Below are positions 45,562-57,528 of a stretch of 64,000 nt of DNA, in pieces. Source of the DNA: Fragum whitleyi (lineage: Eukaryota > Mollusca > Bivalvia > Cardiida > Cardiidae); the NCBI GenBank assembly GCA_948146395.1, contig OX411551.1, forward strand, positions 49,906,997 to 49,970,996, read 5' to 3'. Below the pieces are notes generated by a model. That model had not been told where the DNA came from, searched no databases, and saw only the letters and a program-made list of their open reading frames with translations. Position 1 is the stretch's first letter; each line of letters opens with the position of its first letter. A program made the translations under genes and the position numbers.

Positions 45562-46222
45562 AGTGTAATTGCTGAGAAATATATTTGTTTGTAGGCCTAT
45601 TTGCTAGGCAGGAAAAGAAGAGAAAGATCAGGCTGCACATTTGTCATTTGTGCGGTTTGATCTTAGCATATACAACCTGATTATACCTTTACGCAAGAAA
45701 TGTTTGAAAAATGCTCAACTCTTTATTATGAGAAATCCCAAAACGGTCGGAATGCGTATTATGTTCTAACACCCCTCTCCCGCCCGTAGCTTAGTTATTC
45801 AAATTTAATGTAAAAAATCAAGAAAAAATGACTTTCTCTAGGAAAAACCGCCCCTTTTTTGTCCCTTCAAACCCCTTTGTACGTGTAGAAATCATGGATC
45901 CTACACACTATCGATGTTAAGTAATCTACAACTATTGTTGTTAAGGGTTTAACTCCCAAGAAATGGTAAGAATTTCTCCACGTTTTGTTTTAAGTAAATC
46001 CATTCATAAACGTTTCGGTAAATAAGGTATTAAAATAAAACAATTCTCCCTCTAGCAATCTAAAAACCCTCTTATCCGAAATAAGTTTAAACAGCCTACG
46101 CATCATTTTGCACTCAATTGATCTATCTAAATATACGTCCGATATTTACCTTATTGTGTGAAATCTGCCCTCGAATCGAGATAAATACTTTTTTGCAAAA
46201 CTTTAAAGAAATGTCCTGAGTA

Positions 46223-46661
46223 CAGTTAAGAACATCGTGAAATTGACACGATGAATGATTTTGAAATGATTTTGAAAACCGAACGAATGTGGGGAGCAAA
46301 TTTTGAGTGAAAGTAAAGGGAGGTTATCCAATATCGCTTGCAAGAAGGAACAAAAAAATAACGACATTTATTATCTCCCTTTAATAAAATATGCATATAA
46401 ATTCTATAAATAGCTTCCTATTTCTTTGAGAATCAGTCAGACGCTTACAATTTCAATTATGTTAGTGAAATCTTGTTTTTCTAGCTACATGTATATCTAT
46501 TTTGAAGGCAGTTGTTGATCTAGTCTATTTAGTTGATTTGGGGCCTTTTTGAACGGTTTGAGTGAGTTTTTGGAATGACTGAATGAATGAATGAATGAAT
46601 GAATGAATGAATGAAGTGATATAAATTGAGATGATTGTCAATTTTACGATGTTATTAACTG
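46223..46661 (+). mobile_element. M1 MITE with (GAAT)n expansion
   Basis: Full-length copy after TA: CAGTTAAGAACATCGTGAAA to TTACGATGTTATTAACTG. GAATGAATGGAG has expanded to nine GAAT units (46581-46616). Confidence 0.8.
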
Positions 46662-47100
46662 TTTAAGCTGCAATAATTTTTGAAAATGTTTCGAAACTAT
46701 TTCTCGCGTTTCTAAAAATCGTTCAATTAGTACATAGTAGAAAAGTCATTTAATTTATGTTTAACTGTCCGTATGCATACCCAACATATTGGATGTATTT
46801 GACGCAAATTGGCAACATTGACTAGGTCCCTAAGTAACCTAAACGTGGTTATTTTGATACGTAACGTCGTTCCTTTTTACATTTTTTAGATTGGACAATT
46901 GTGTTTTTTTCATTGTTTTGTTTTTTATCTTCATTTTCACGTCCAATGCGTTCGTGTGTCCGTCTGTTATCTTTTTCTCTAAACAACTTCCTGGTCCTGA
47001 GAGATCGTTATTTGAAGGACAAGCTCATTTATTTTTTTTTTTCGTTTAGTTCTGATCGGGCCTAAAACCATGGGTGTTACAAACTGTCACCAAAATGGTA

Positions 47101-47537
47101 CAGTTAAAAACATCGTGAAATTGGCAAGGTGAATGATTTTGGAATGATTTAGGAATGAAATTGAATGAGTGTGGGGAGCGAGTTTTGAGTGAATTTAATG
47201 GGAGGTAATCCAGTATTGCAAATTCTGTTCAGGATGTACAAAATTAGCAATATTGATTACCTCCCTTTAATAAAATATGCATTCAAGTTCATTACATAGC
47301 TACCTATTTCTTCAAGAACCTATCAGAAGCTTACAACTTCAATGAAATAAGTGAAATCCCGATTTTTTTCCTAGCTATTATTATTTTGAACGAAGTTGTT
47401 GTTATATGTTTTTCAGTGAGTTTGGAGCGTTATTGAATGGTTTAAGTGAGTGTTTGGAATCAATGAATGGAGCGCTGAGTGATCGATTTATAATGGTTAT
47501 GATTGAGTAAAATGTCAATTTCACGATGTAATAAACT
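47101..47537 (+). mobile_element. M1 MITE, full-length reference copy (437 bp)
   Basis: TA on both sides (47099-47100, 47538-47539). Left end CAGTTAAAAACATCGTGAAAT; right end TTTCACGATGTAATAAACTG. Palindrome 47200-47267 (GGGAGGTAATC.. / ..GATTACCTCCC). Both arms are rich in GAATGA and AATGATTT motifs. No coding capacity. Confidence 0.9.
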
Positions 47538-47859
47538 GTACCGAATGGAATATCATAAAACAAAATCTTCTTGTTTGAGACTTCGGTTACGAGTTCAATA
47601 AAACATCACAGGATGTTACTTGAGACATTCTCTTCCAGGGTATTCCTAAAACACCGACTAGGTCAAAATCATGCACTCTATAGACAGCCAAGTCACAAAG
47701 ATTGTCGCCTATGGGTTTCTTCGGGCTCTAAAGACAAAAACAAAGGGTCCAAACGGCGAATAAGTTAATATTCTGGTCTCAAATGAATAATTTGATATGA
47801 ATGATTCCCGTCCCATATGTTGTTTAAGTGAACCTAAGATTTCCTTCGTAGTAGTGGGT

Positions 47860-48260
47860 GATTGTGAAATGATTTTGGAATGAAATCGAACGAATGTGTG
47901 GAGCGAGTTTTGAACGAAATTAAAGGGAGGTAATTAAATATCGCTATATTTGTTCAGGAGGAATACAATTAGCGATGTTCAATACCTCCGTTTAATAAAA
48001 TATGCATAGAGATTCTATTGATAGCTTCCTATTTCTTTTAGAACCAATTAGACGCTTGCAACTTTAATTATGCCAGTGAAATCACATTTTTTCAAGCTAT
48101 TTATTTTGAATGTTGTTATTGACCTTATCGCTTTTAGTTATTTAGAGTGTTTTTGAATAGGTTGGGTGAGTGCTTGGAATGAATTAATGGAGCGCTGAGT
48201 GAGCGACTAAGAGTTGTTTTGACTGAAATGAATGTGAATTTCACGATGTTATTTTGACTG
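47860..48260 (+). mobile_element. M1 MITE lacking the left TIR
   Basis: Starts at AATGATTTTGGAATGAAAT; palindrome present (GGGAGGTAATTAAATATCGC); right end TTTCACGATGTTATTTTGACTG. Confidence 0.75.
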
Positions 48261-48749
48261 TCACTCAGCTTGATCATTTACTAATTAATGTCCAAATTTG
48301 CTAACGGTGTGACCAACCATACGTTTTAGTAGTTTGGTCGTGAAATTATGTCGTAAGTAAAATGCATTTATCAAATATATCACATAAACATGATTCTTTA
48401 TTTACTTTTCATTGATTTAAAACTTAATTTTATTCGGTTATGTTCATTACTATCTTAACAATATACGCACTGTGGCCTAACTTAATGTGCCGCAATCATA
48501 GCGCAGTTGTAAGTCAAAAGCCATTGACCACAGGCTCCAAACACGCTCCTTTAGCACTTCTACGGCATTGAATTGCGTTACCTTTGTCATTCACTACGCC
48601 CCTATGACGCTTCTGAAGCTGTTTGTATTCAGGTTGACGTAATCAGCAATCTTGCCCTTCGTCGCTCATTTACAATTGAACGTATTTCATACAATAGGAA
48701 TATTTATACATTTCATGTTTTACAGACAATTCCGAACTACGTAATAGGA

Positions 48750-49110
48750 ACACCGTAGGGGGCCAGTTGGAACGTCGTGAAAGCGCGAAAATCTCGGTAC
48801 AGTCGACGTGAAAGCAGAGCAGCTTTCTTTGTAATTTTCACTACACGCACTCTGTGTCGGCGCTGCCGCGACGTCGTTGGTAATCGCAATGCGCTGTTAC
48901 TGCGATCCAACGGTGCTCTTCCTGCGATCTTGTCATGTCGCGATCTAACGGCGATTATTCTTTGTATTCTCATTCTCAAAGGCGGGCCTTGGGATCTCAT
49001 TCGGTTACCTTCGGCGTTCAAGTCGATTGCACGTGACTTTCTCACTGCCATTTCAGCTGGCTACCATTTTTGGATGTTACTGCGCTCTTGAAGTTTTCGG
49101 ATCGCCGTAA
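48750..49110. repeat. CpG-rich island of unknown origin
   Basis: About 360 bases rich in CG dinucleotides (GTCGGCGCTGCCGCGACGTC, TGCGATCTTGTCATGTCGCG), unlike the surrounding CpG-poor DNA. 104-codon frames are open on both strands, typical of GC-rich non-coding DNA. I recall similar CGCGATC-rich repeats in bivalves. Confidence 0.45.
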
Positions 49111-49176
49111 GAGCACATTGACATGGCAGCCCTATTGTGACAGGCTTTTAAGTAATCTAAGGTCTAAATATAATTA

Positions 49177-49614
49177 CAGTTAATTACATCGTGAAATTGA
49201 CATTTAACCCAATCAAAACCATTCTAAATCGATCACTCAGCACTCCATTCATTCATTCCAGACACTCACTCAAACCATTCAAAAACGCTCCAAACTAACT
49301 GAAAAACATATAACAACAACTTCGTTCAAAATAATAATAGCTAGGAAAAATATCGGGATTTCACTTATTTAATTGAAATTGAAAGCGTCTGATTTGTTCA
49401 TGAAGAAATAGGGAGCTATTTAATGAACTTGTAAGCATATTTTATTAAAGGGAGGTAATAAATATTGCCAATTTCGTTTATCCTGAACAAAATTTGCAAT
49501 ACTGGATTACCTCCCATTAAATTCACTCAAAACTCGCTCCCCACACTCATTCAATTTCATTCTCAAATCATTTATTTATCATTCACATTATCAATTTCAC
49601 GATGTCGTGAACTG
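49177..49614 (-). mobile_element. M1 MITE, full length, reversed
   Basis: 438 bp with TA on both sides; CAGTTAATTACATCGTGAAA and TTTCACGATGTCGTGAACTG ends; palindrome GGGAGGTAATAAATATTGCC / CAATACTGGATTACCTCCC. Confidence 0.9.
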
Positions 49615-50259
49615 TACAATCAAACTACGAATTAAAGAGACGCTTTTTCGATTCTTTGGAACCGTGATGGTAGTATGAATAAGTATATCATATATTTTAA
49701 ACAATTTTTATAGGTATACAACAAGGCCTAGTCCTTTCACCAATTTTCTTCCACTTAGCGATCAAGCAAATAAACGGTATTTAATTGGTATACTTTGAAG
49801 TTTTTATAGCGTTTGAAGAGATAACAAAATGCTGATACTATCAGTTTAGATATCTATCTAACGGACTGAATATACGTTCATTCATAGATTCATTCATACT
49901 TTGTAGTACAACCTGGTTTTACGAGCGTTTAATACATGTACATTTTGAAATGCTTGATCTGAAGATAGGGAATTGGTTTTTTTTACTATTCTTGTGGAGG
50001 TACATTTATAAACTTCCTGGAATTGATAACTTTACAATTTTTAGGTCAAGACCAGAATGCAATCACTCAATTCATATCATCACTTTCGGTGGAATATCGT
50101 TCTGTCTCAGTACACGGTCAATTGGTATTTGTACAGTCCATTTAGCGAATTAACAAAGACATTAAAAACATTTTTTTTTATTTCGCCATAGTCTACTCAT
50201 GTAAGCGAAGCCTTATTAGGTCATGTAAAATTGCACATTGTTCAATTTATTGTCTAAAA

Positions 50260-50889
50260 CATGTAATTGTTGTTGTTGTTGTTGTTGTTTACGATAGATA
50301 GATGATTTTATTTGACGTTAACTTTACAGTTTCTTGTCACATTTACATTACATAACATATGGCATAAATGCGAACAGTAAATTACTTTTCATGACGAAAA
50401 AGAGATAAACAAATAGAATATCACAAAATTCAGTATTGAGTACTATGACAGTTTTGTGGAAAGAAAACCCTCTTACGAATTTACAAAGATTCAAAAAAGT
50501 ATTTCAATTGTTAAAATTACCAAATTAACTAATTCCAACATCTAAGGGTGAGAATAGAAATGCTTTTTCATGCAAGTTTTTCTAATGTCAGCGTAAAAAG
50601 GGCATTCGAGCAAAAACTGAAATTCGTCCTCTACTTCAATCATGTCGCATGCTAAGCACAATCGCTGATTTCTTTCGACAATATTATGACCGTGTCTACC
50701 AGTTTCCATCCGTAAGGTGTGAGACGATAATTTAAATTTGGATAAGTACAATCTCCACTTACGAGCTAGCGTATTTAGATAGAAAGATATATCATAATCA
50801 GCTATTACATTTATGTACGCACATAATACAAGGCTGCTATAAATACCGTTGTTAAAGTTTGTCTGAACTAGTCTATAAACTGTTGTTTA
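50260..50889 (-). pseudogene. 5'-truncated LINE (non-LTR retrotransposon) with RT C-terminus
   Basis: About 116 codons are open on the minus strand to a stop at 50542. They encode the tail of a LINE ORF2 product: TLARKWRLYLSKFKLSSHTL, METGRH, then RLCLACDMIEVEDEFQFLLE with CPFY..R, the C-x2-C ... E-D-E-x-x-F-L-L-x-C-P-x-Y zinc-binding end found after reverse transcriptase in many animal non-LTR elements. Downstream lies a 3' UTR of about 250 bases and a (CAA)n-type tail (TTG run, 50268-50289). No RT core remains; 5' truncation is usual for LINEs. Confidence 0.7.
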
Positions 50890-51284
50890 AAGATTTTGAA
50901 AAAGTTATTGTGATTAACGCAGAATGGATCATTCCACACGTAACTAAAGCCATGGTCATTTAATAATTTTTAACACTGGTACACCAATTATTGTCTTTGC
51001 TACTGCAGGCGAGTAAAGCTTCATACAATAATTCTATTATAATGTTGTTCGATGATAAGATTTCCCCCTAGTATTTTATAATTCTAGAATGTTTGTTACT
51101 GTACAAAGGAAACCTGCCTAGTTCAAGATAAACATCTGCTTTGCATGCAAAAGAAGGCATACGCTGAATATTAAAATATATTGAGTTACGTTGTAAATTT
51201 GTTTGACTAAAATGGGGATCAGATTGTCGTGTAAGATATACTAAGGCCAAGCACGAATGTGGTAATTTTCAAATCTAAAGTAAG

Positions 51285-51440
51285 TAGTTTCATCAAGTTG
51301 ACAAGTTCAATGATTTTAATTTAATTTTGATATGAATTGAATTAGTAAGAAGAACGAGTTTTTAATGTTTTTAAAGGAAGTTAATTAAGACATAATCCTT
51401 AATTTGGTGCGTCAGTTAACTTCTTTTTTTTTTAAACATC
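51285..51440 (+). mobile_element. M1 MITE, diverged half copy
   Basis: AGTTGACAAGTTCAATGATTTT..GAATTGAATTAGTAAGAAGAAC..AAAGGAAGTTAATTAA. Confidence 0.4.
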
Positions 51441-51529
51441 TTTGAACTTACAAAGCGGAATTCAACTACTGAATTGTACAAAGATTTCAAAATACCACTG
51501 GAATGGTTATTTGAGATGCTCTATCGTGT

Positions 51530-51905
51530 TTTGTTTAGTTGTGATCGGGCCAATAAGATGCGTATTTCGGGATGTCGGGTTGCCCAAAAATGGGCACATT
51601 TTTCGAACTATAAAAAACTTCTTCTGTTAAACTACTGACCAGAATTCAACCAAATATCACAAAAATAATACTAAGGACATACTCTTCCAGATCCCTTCGT
51701 CAAATTTTGATCGGGATGATGATCTACGGGCCGTAGAGCCAATAATAATAGTTCCCATATGTTCAATTATAAAAAAAGCTTCTATGAAAACACTGATCAG
51801 AATTTAACTTAAATGATGACTGCCCCAGTCCACCCAGCTATAAAAGTGGGTAGTAGTGGTGAGAACCCCTTGCCTCTCTATGTGTAGGATAAGATCAGGG
51901 TGTAC
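51530..51905 (+). repeat. Worn Helentron-type interior plus SINE C end
   Basis: TAAACTACTGACCAGAATTC and ACTGATCAGAATTTAACTTAA are two units of an AGCTCACC-type interior. 51820-51905 (CCACCCAGCTATAAAAGTGGG) resembles SINE family C. Confidence 0.4.
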
Positions 51906-52307
51906 ATGTACCATTGTACACCAGGCAATCGGGAACTATATGCGATGCTACGGAATAGACAGCGAGATTAATGAGGGCGCAGGCATGAAAGCGCGTCATA
52001 TCGAACGTGGGTGACGTCACAAATGTTACTGAAATGAAATGCCAAAAGCAAATCAACGATAGGTTAAACTGATAATTTTATCTTCTGATTAACTGCGCTT
52101 GGCATCAAATTATAAAAAATGCCAAAAAATCTACATATGTCATCGAAATGCATTTAAGTATTTTTTTTCTTCGAGAGTTGTGCACAAGGTACCACCAGAA
52201 GCCGAATCATTTAAAGATTACCCAAAATTACTACGCTTACGTCCGAGGTACTAGCGGTACACATAATCAGGATTTCACTACGGAGTGCCTCAGATCTGCC
52301 AGGTTCG

Positions 52308-52597
52308 TTAACACTAATTCCGATCAAAACCATTCTTAATCATTCACTCAGCGCTCCATTCATTCATTCTAAGCACTCAATCCAAAACGACCATAAACGC
52401 TCCGAAATCATTAAAAAACATATCGAAATCGTTCAAAAGTACTAATCTTTAATTCAAATCGATTGATTTATTCTATGAGTTTATTGGCTTACCTGCGTTT
52501 AATTTCCCTCAAAACTCGCTCCACACACTCATTCAATTTCATTCATACCCTCCCCCTCCAATCATTCATGGTGTCAATTTTACGGTGTTCTTAACTG
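52308..52597 (-). mobile_element. M1 MITE, internal deletion
   Basis: CTCAGCGCTCCATTCATTCAT; TCAATTTTACGGTGTTCTTAACTG then TA. Confidence 0.7.
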
Positions 52598-52783
52598 TAC
52601 AAAATACTTTTGATTTTATTTCTTTACCAAGATGCTTAACAAGTTATATGCCACATAATCATGTTACCGGAAATTAGGCACAGCATGTTAGATAAGACAA
52701 AAATAAAATTATATTTTCACCATTGTAAAAAATAGCGATGTTGAATAATGTTATGAAACTAAAAGGGCTTGCACTTAAGATTT

Positions 52784-52965
52784 AAGAACATAGTAAAATT
52801 GACAAAAATAAATGATTTTGGTATAGAATTAAATGGAGTTGATGAGCCAAAATTAAACGAAATTTGCGGAATTAATGAAATTAAAGGAAATCAATTTCCC
52901 CCCTTTGATAAGAATTTGATAACAGTTAAATATAAGCCAGTGCGTGAAATATCAAACAATTTGAA
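52784..52965 (+). mobile_element. M1 MITE, diverged half copy
   Basis: TTAAGAACATAGTAAAATTGAC and AATGATTTTGG keep the left arm; AAAGGAAATCAATTTCCCCCC is the palindrome remnant. The 66-codon frame here is not a gene. Confidence 0.5.
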
Positions 52966-53221
52966 ATGAGTGCCAAGCAAAGACTGTAAAGCAGCACAGT
53001 CTGACCAGAGCCCTCGCTTTACGCTTTGTAAATAGATCACGTCTAGAAGTGTCTTCAGACAGGCAGCCAATATTCTTGTTGCACTGTGGGACTTTCTAGG
53101 CTGCTCATTGGTTGCACCTCACGAATGTTTCAAATTGTTGGAAATGTCACGCACATGCCCAAAATGGTTTTTAGAGATTTTAAGGAAAAATCAAAGCCCT
53201 CAATATATTTACGTCGATACA

Positions 53222-53360
53222 CCTGCCCTACTTTCAGGATGACAAAACAGTGTAAACTGTTTGCCAATTTTACCCCGCTTTGCAAGTGCATTTACGTGCA
53301 AAGCAGGCTAAAGTGACAAACTCTTTGCTACGGTTTTTTTTTATCCTGAACGCAAGGCAG
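53222..53360. mobile_element. M2 palindromic MITE, copy 1
   Basis: About 139 bp: CCTGCCCTACTTTCAGGATG .. ATCCTGAACGCAAGGCAG outer arms; CCCCGCTTTGCAAGTGC / GTGCAAAGCAGG inner arms. Confidence 0.7.
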
Positions 53361-53486
53361 CTGACGTGGATTTTAAAGCGCCTCACTGGTGCTTGAAGCT
53401 TGAAGACAGAGAAATCTTTATTAGAACAAAACGTAGATTCTACTAAATGGAGATTGTAAAATATAGCTGATTTCGGTCAAATTGTA

Positions 53487-53598
53487 TTACCTCAATTTTA
53501 TTGCAATCAAAATTCGCTCGTATCATTCTTTCAATTTTATTCCTGCCTCATTCCAAAATCATTAACTTTGTCGTTTTTGCAATATTCAGAACAGTAAA
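53487..53598 (-). mobile_element. M1 MITE end fragment
   Basis: TTACCTCAATTTTATTGCAATC, AAAATTCGCTCGTATCATTC and a worn end. Confidence 0.45.
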
Positions 53599-53888
53599 GA
53601 TGGAACCCTTTTTTTATTTATTTATTTAAAATCGTTTGCCTTAAACACAAAATCTTGGTGAGAAAGAGTATTCATTTTAGGATTAGCTTTTGGGTAAAGC
53701 TATCAACTCTTCAAATGTACAAAGCCTATGTAGCAAATGACGGACCAGTTTCGGTCAAAATCTCAGTTGTTTCTGTTTATGCAACTCATGAACTTGAGGT
53801 TTTGTCTTGGGCACAATTCGCATCACATCTCTCGATGCCATGATCCCGAGGTCACTAATCAAGCATGTCTATCCCATTTGACAAAGTA

Positions 53889-54262
53889 CAGTTAACAACA
53901 TCGTGAAATTGACAAGATGAATGATTTTGGAATAATTCAGGAACGAAATTGGATGAGTGTGAGGCGCGAGTTTTGAGTTAAATTAATGGGAGGTAATCCT
54001 ATATCGCAAATTTTGATCAGGATGAACAAAATTAGCGATATTGATTACTTCCCTTTAATGAAAATGCATACAAGTTCTATACATGGCTTTCTATTTCCCC
54101 AAGAACCCATGAGGCGCTAACAATTTGAACAGTGTCAATGAAATCGCGATTTTTCTCTTTCAAAGTTTATTCTATATTCTATTTTTCTATATTTTTCAAT
54201 GGGTGGACGATTAAGAAAGATTTGGATCGGAATGATTGTCAATTTCACGATGTTCTTAACTG
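53889..54262 (+). mobile_element. M1 MITE with TA on both sides, 374 bp
   Basis: CAGTTAACAACATCGTGAAA to TTTCACGATGTTCTTAACTG. The right arm is shortened (GAGCGCTGAGTGAGCG missing). Confidence 0.85.
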
Positions 54263-54264
54263 TA

Positions 54265-55080
54265 CAGGTAACGTAATCAGCAATTTAGGTCAAATTGAGT
54301 ATTTCAAAGTCAACGTATACGAATGAAACAAACCGTGTTATAGAAATCCGCGTTTATTTTGGTTTACAGTTATAAGAGTGTATTAAAGAGCCAATTAAGA
54401 GACCCTTCTGATTCTAATCGCAGTCTAATTTTAGAATCTTTATCTCTCTAAGTAATAAACTTTTCAGTACATGTGTTTACAAAATAGATTTCAATTGTAA
54501 GCCTCATTCAAGGTAAGATAATCAGAATTGACTTTCGTGAGTCGTGATTACATTTATATAATTGTAAATAAACCACAGGTCAAATAAGCGAATTCGGGTT
54601 ATAGTTCCGTTTTTTCACGCAAAAATGTGGTTTCTTTTTATTTGTAAGGAACGGTGTGGTGCATTTCACGTCTTCATGAAATTGACACTGGTCCCGTTCA
54701 AAACGTACTTATCCACAGGCTCACCACTCCATTCGCAAAGTACAGCTTTCGCTTATTCTAATAAGAGTTCTCAAACCTGTACAACCACAACAATTCATTC
54801 TAGTTAGAATCTGTTCCCACAATCCACTAAAACGTACTACCTCATTATACATGTACGCCCATTGGTTGGAGACAAATGACTCTTGTCACATTGACTTTTT
54901 GTCACATGTTGGATGAAAATTGGCCGATCTGCGGCTCCAATGCACGTCCAAATGCGTCGTTAACGACGAGAAAACTGGACTCGGCGGTTAGAGTATGGAG
55001 GAATAACGGTAGAAAACTCATCGCCAAGCTTTTAAAATTGCAAAAAAGAAAAAAAATACATTTCAATGTTATTATCTAAG
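54265..55080. other. No gene seen
   Basis: AT-rich unique sequence; frames up to 67 codons lack recognisable motifs. Confidence 0.4.
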
Positions 55081-55216
55081 CTGCCCTGCATTCAGGATCA
55101 TCAAACGGTACAAACAATTTTCCAATTGTACCCCGCTTTGCACGCTAGCACTCGTGCAAAGCGGGGTTCAATTCGAAAACTGTTTGCATCGTTTAGTGTT
55201 CCTGAACGCATGGCAG
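55081..55216. mobile_element. M2 palindromic MITE, copy 2 (best)
   Basis: CTGCCCTGCATTCAGGATCA outer arm with CCTGAACGCATGGCAG as its inverse; ACAAACAATTTTC / GAAAACTGTTTG; central CCCCGCTTTGCACG / CGTGCAAAGCGGGG. Confidence 0.8.
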
Positions 55217-55990
55217 GTTGAAATATAGGGAATCATAAGGTCACTTAGTAGTCTCGCACAAATGGCCGCGCTTAAGAAAATTTCCCCGAGCATGTTACCT
55301 TTTTGTCGCATAATTGCTTCTAAGAAATTGAATAATTGTTTGTGTTTCCGAGCAAGATCGATACAACTTTCATTTTGTAAACAACAAAAGCATTTTATTT
55401 CACTCGTGAATATAAAGCTTTTGTAGTTCACACAGTGAATGGCAGATCAATCTAACGAAGAAACAATCAATTATCCTCCATATCCTTTATGTTATATATG
55501 TAAAATTATTTTTGCAAGATTAATGAACGCTGTGCTAGAAATGGCTTATTAGCACTTGGAGAGAGATAAAAAGATATCAGAAAATTTCAAAAAGATAAGA
55601 ACTTCCCGGAAAATACGGAAATTTAGATAAGATTGATAATGATATGTTTTTTCTGCGACCCTTATTGTCTAATGCGCAGTTTTTTTGTTATTAAAGATGC
55701 ACTTTAGAATAGTTATTCCCATCAGTGTTCGTACATTCTGATTGGCTGAAGAATTAATTTCAATCCAAAATGAAATTAAAGAGTACGTATATATTGTAAG
55801 CTTCCGCACAAAGTAGTACCGAACGAAATCTGTCCTATTCGTAGAAATTTTAACATCTTTGCTTCAATACATTAAATCATAAGATATGAAGCGAGCATTT
55901 GTTGCTTTCATCGAGGTGTGAAACTATAAAGCTCGCATACCCATACAGTTTGATTATGTTTTTAGTTTCATTCCTCACATAAGTGACATA

Positions 55991-56265
55991 GAGCAACGGT
56001 TTCGGCTTAGCGATCCGACCCAGGCTTGCGCGTGTGCCAAGGGACACAACCGGACTTGACGTTTTTCGAGTTTCGGGTCGATCGGTCAAGGTCAAGGTTT
56101 GGTTGCCTTTTGGCCAAATTGAGACCAATAGAGCAACGGCTTCGGCTGAGCGATCTGACCCGGGCTCCCGCGAGATCCAAGCGGACCACCTGGACTTTAC
56201 GCGTTTCGAGTTTCGGGTCAATTCGTCAAATGTCCTTATGGCCCCTTTTCGCGGTACGGGTCGCA
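55991..56265. repeat. GC-rich 140-bp tandem dimer
   Basis: GAGCAACGGTTTCGGCTTAG at 55991 and GAGCAACGGCTTCGGCTGAG at 56131, exactly 140 bp apart. Both units carry TTTCGAGTTTCGGGTC. Open frames occur on both strands, so I do not call a gene. Confidence 0.75.
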
Positions 56266-56290
56266 CATTAAGAATATAATGACGAAAATA

Positions 56291-56425
56291 CAGCTCTGCA
56301 TTTTGATGTCAAAGCGGTGCAAATTGTTTGCAATTTATATCCCTACTTGCACTTGCATTATATTACAAAGCAGGGTATCAATTGCAAACAGTTTGAATCC
56401 CTTTGTAATCCCGAATGCAGACAGG
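56291..56425. mobile_element. M2 palindromic MITE, copy 3 (diverged)
   Basis: CTCTGCATTTTGATGTCAAAG, CAAATTGTTTGCAATTTATA / GTATCAATTGCAAACAGTTTG, GAATGCAGACAGGG. Confidence 0.6.
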
Positions 56426-56819
56426 GTCAACAGTTTTCCCAGTAAATTCCAATTTGCCCCTTTTCGCTAGAGGAATTGTGCTTTATACCAACGTTCCATA
56501 CATATTTTCATGACTTCATTTTATTGACCTTAAGAACTCATTTCGTAACCAATTAATTTCCCCGCCTCTTACCCGGAGTTATGGCCCTTGATTTTTAATT
56601 CTCGCTAATTGTTCTCAGCGTGATGTAGAATTATTCTGGCTTTGTTATTTCAAATTGGGTCTTTAAACAGACTGTATAAAAACCTCATTTCGTTTGTAAT
56701 AAAAATGTTGAGAATGTAATTTCCTGCATATTTATTTTGAGTTATTAGCGTAACATGTGGCACTGGTCACGCAAAAAGGGGTGCTTTTTCTTTTCTTTTC
56801 TAATTCAAATACTATTTAC

Positions 56820-57056
56820 GGTCAATGATATCGGGAAATTGACACTCATTCCGATAAAAATCATTCACTAAATACTTACATTCATTTAAGACATTATCTC
56901 CAACCATTCAAAAACAATCCGAAATCCTTCAAAGAACTTCAAAAGTGTTCAAAACGATCACTCTTACAATTATGACATCGTGAAATTGACAAGATGTACG
57001 ACTTTGAAATGGAAATGAAGAAAGTTTTGAGTAAAAATCAGGATAAACAAAATTAG

Positions 57057-57121
<65 letters not shown>

Positions 57122-57260
57122 CACATATATATATAGTCTGTGAAATTATGGATATATTATACAATTTTTTGGTTTGAATTTAGTTGTTGATCTAGTATTT
57201 TTTGTGATTTTGGAGCGTTTGTGAATGGTTTGAGTGAGTGTTGGAATGAAAGAATAATTC
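56820..57260. mobile_element. Two M1 pieces with a (TA)n expansion at the palindrome
   Basis: 56820-56950 is a reversed M1 piece. 56970-57260 is a forward copy (ACATCGTGAAATTGACAAGA) in which the palindrome centre GCGATAT has become a pure (TA)n of about 60 bases (57058-57118). Confidence 0.6.
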
Positions 57261-57419
57261 TACAGATTTATTGGCTGGCGTGTATATGTAAGCAGCTGGT
57301 TGGACAGTGAAGAAACGATAACAGAAAACTACGTATATGTACAATTTTCCAAAGGAAGGAATTAAAAATCGATAATCTTGTCCAATTTTGACGGAATTAT
57401 TGCTACTATATAACATCTT

Positions 57420-57528
57420 CTAAATGTCATTTAAAACTCGCTCCACTCATTCATTAATTTCATTATTCATTATTTATTATCTTATTCATTTTTTTTAAGA
57501 TACTTCACAATGCTGTTTACTGTATTAG
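57420..57528 (-). mobile_element. M1 MITE end fragment
   Basis: AAACTCGCTCCACTCATTCAT to TTCACAATGCTGTTTACTGTA. Confidence 0.5.

Noticed and set aside
48737..49091. Overlapping 104-codon ORFs on both strands
   Set aside because: Mirror ORFs in a GC-rich block; no protein motif.
55877..56279. Several overlapping ORFs in the 140-bp tandem dimer
   Set aside because: Open on both strands because of base composition; repeated units explain the similarity.
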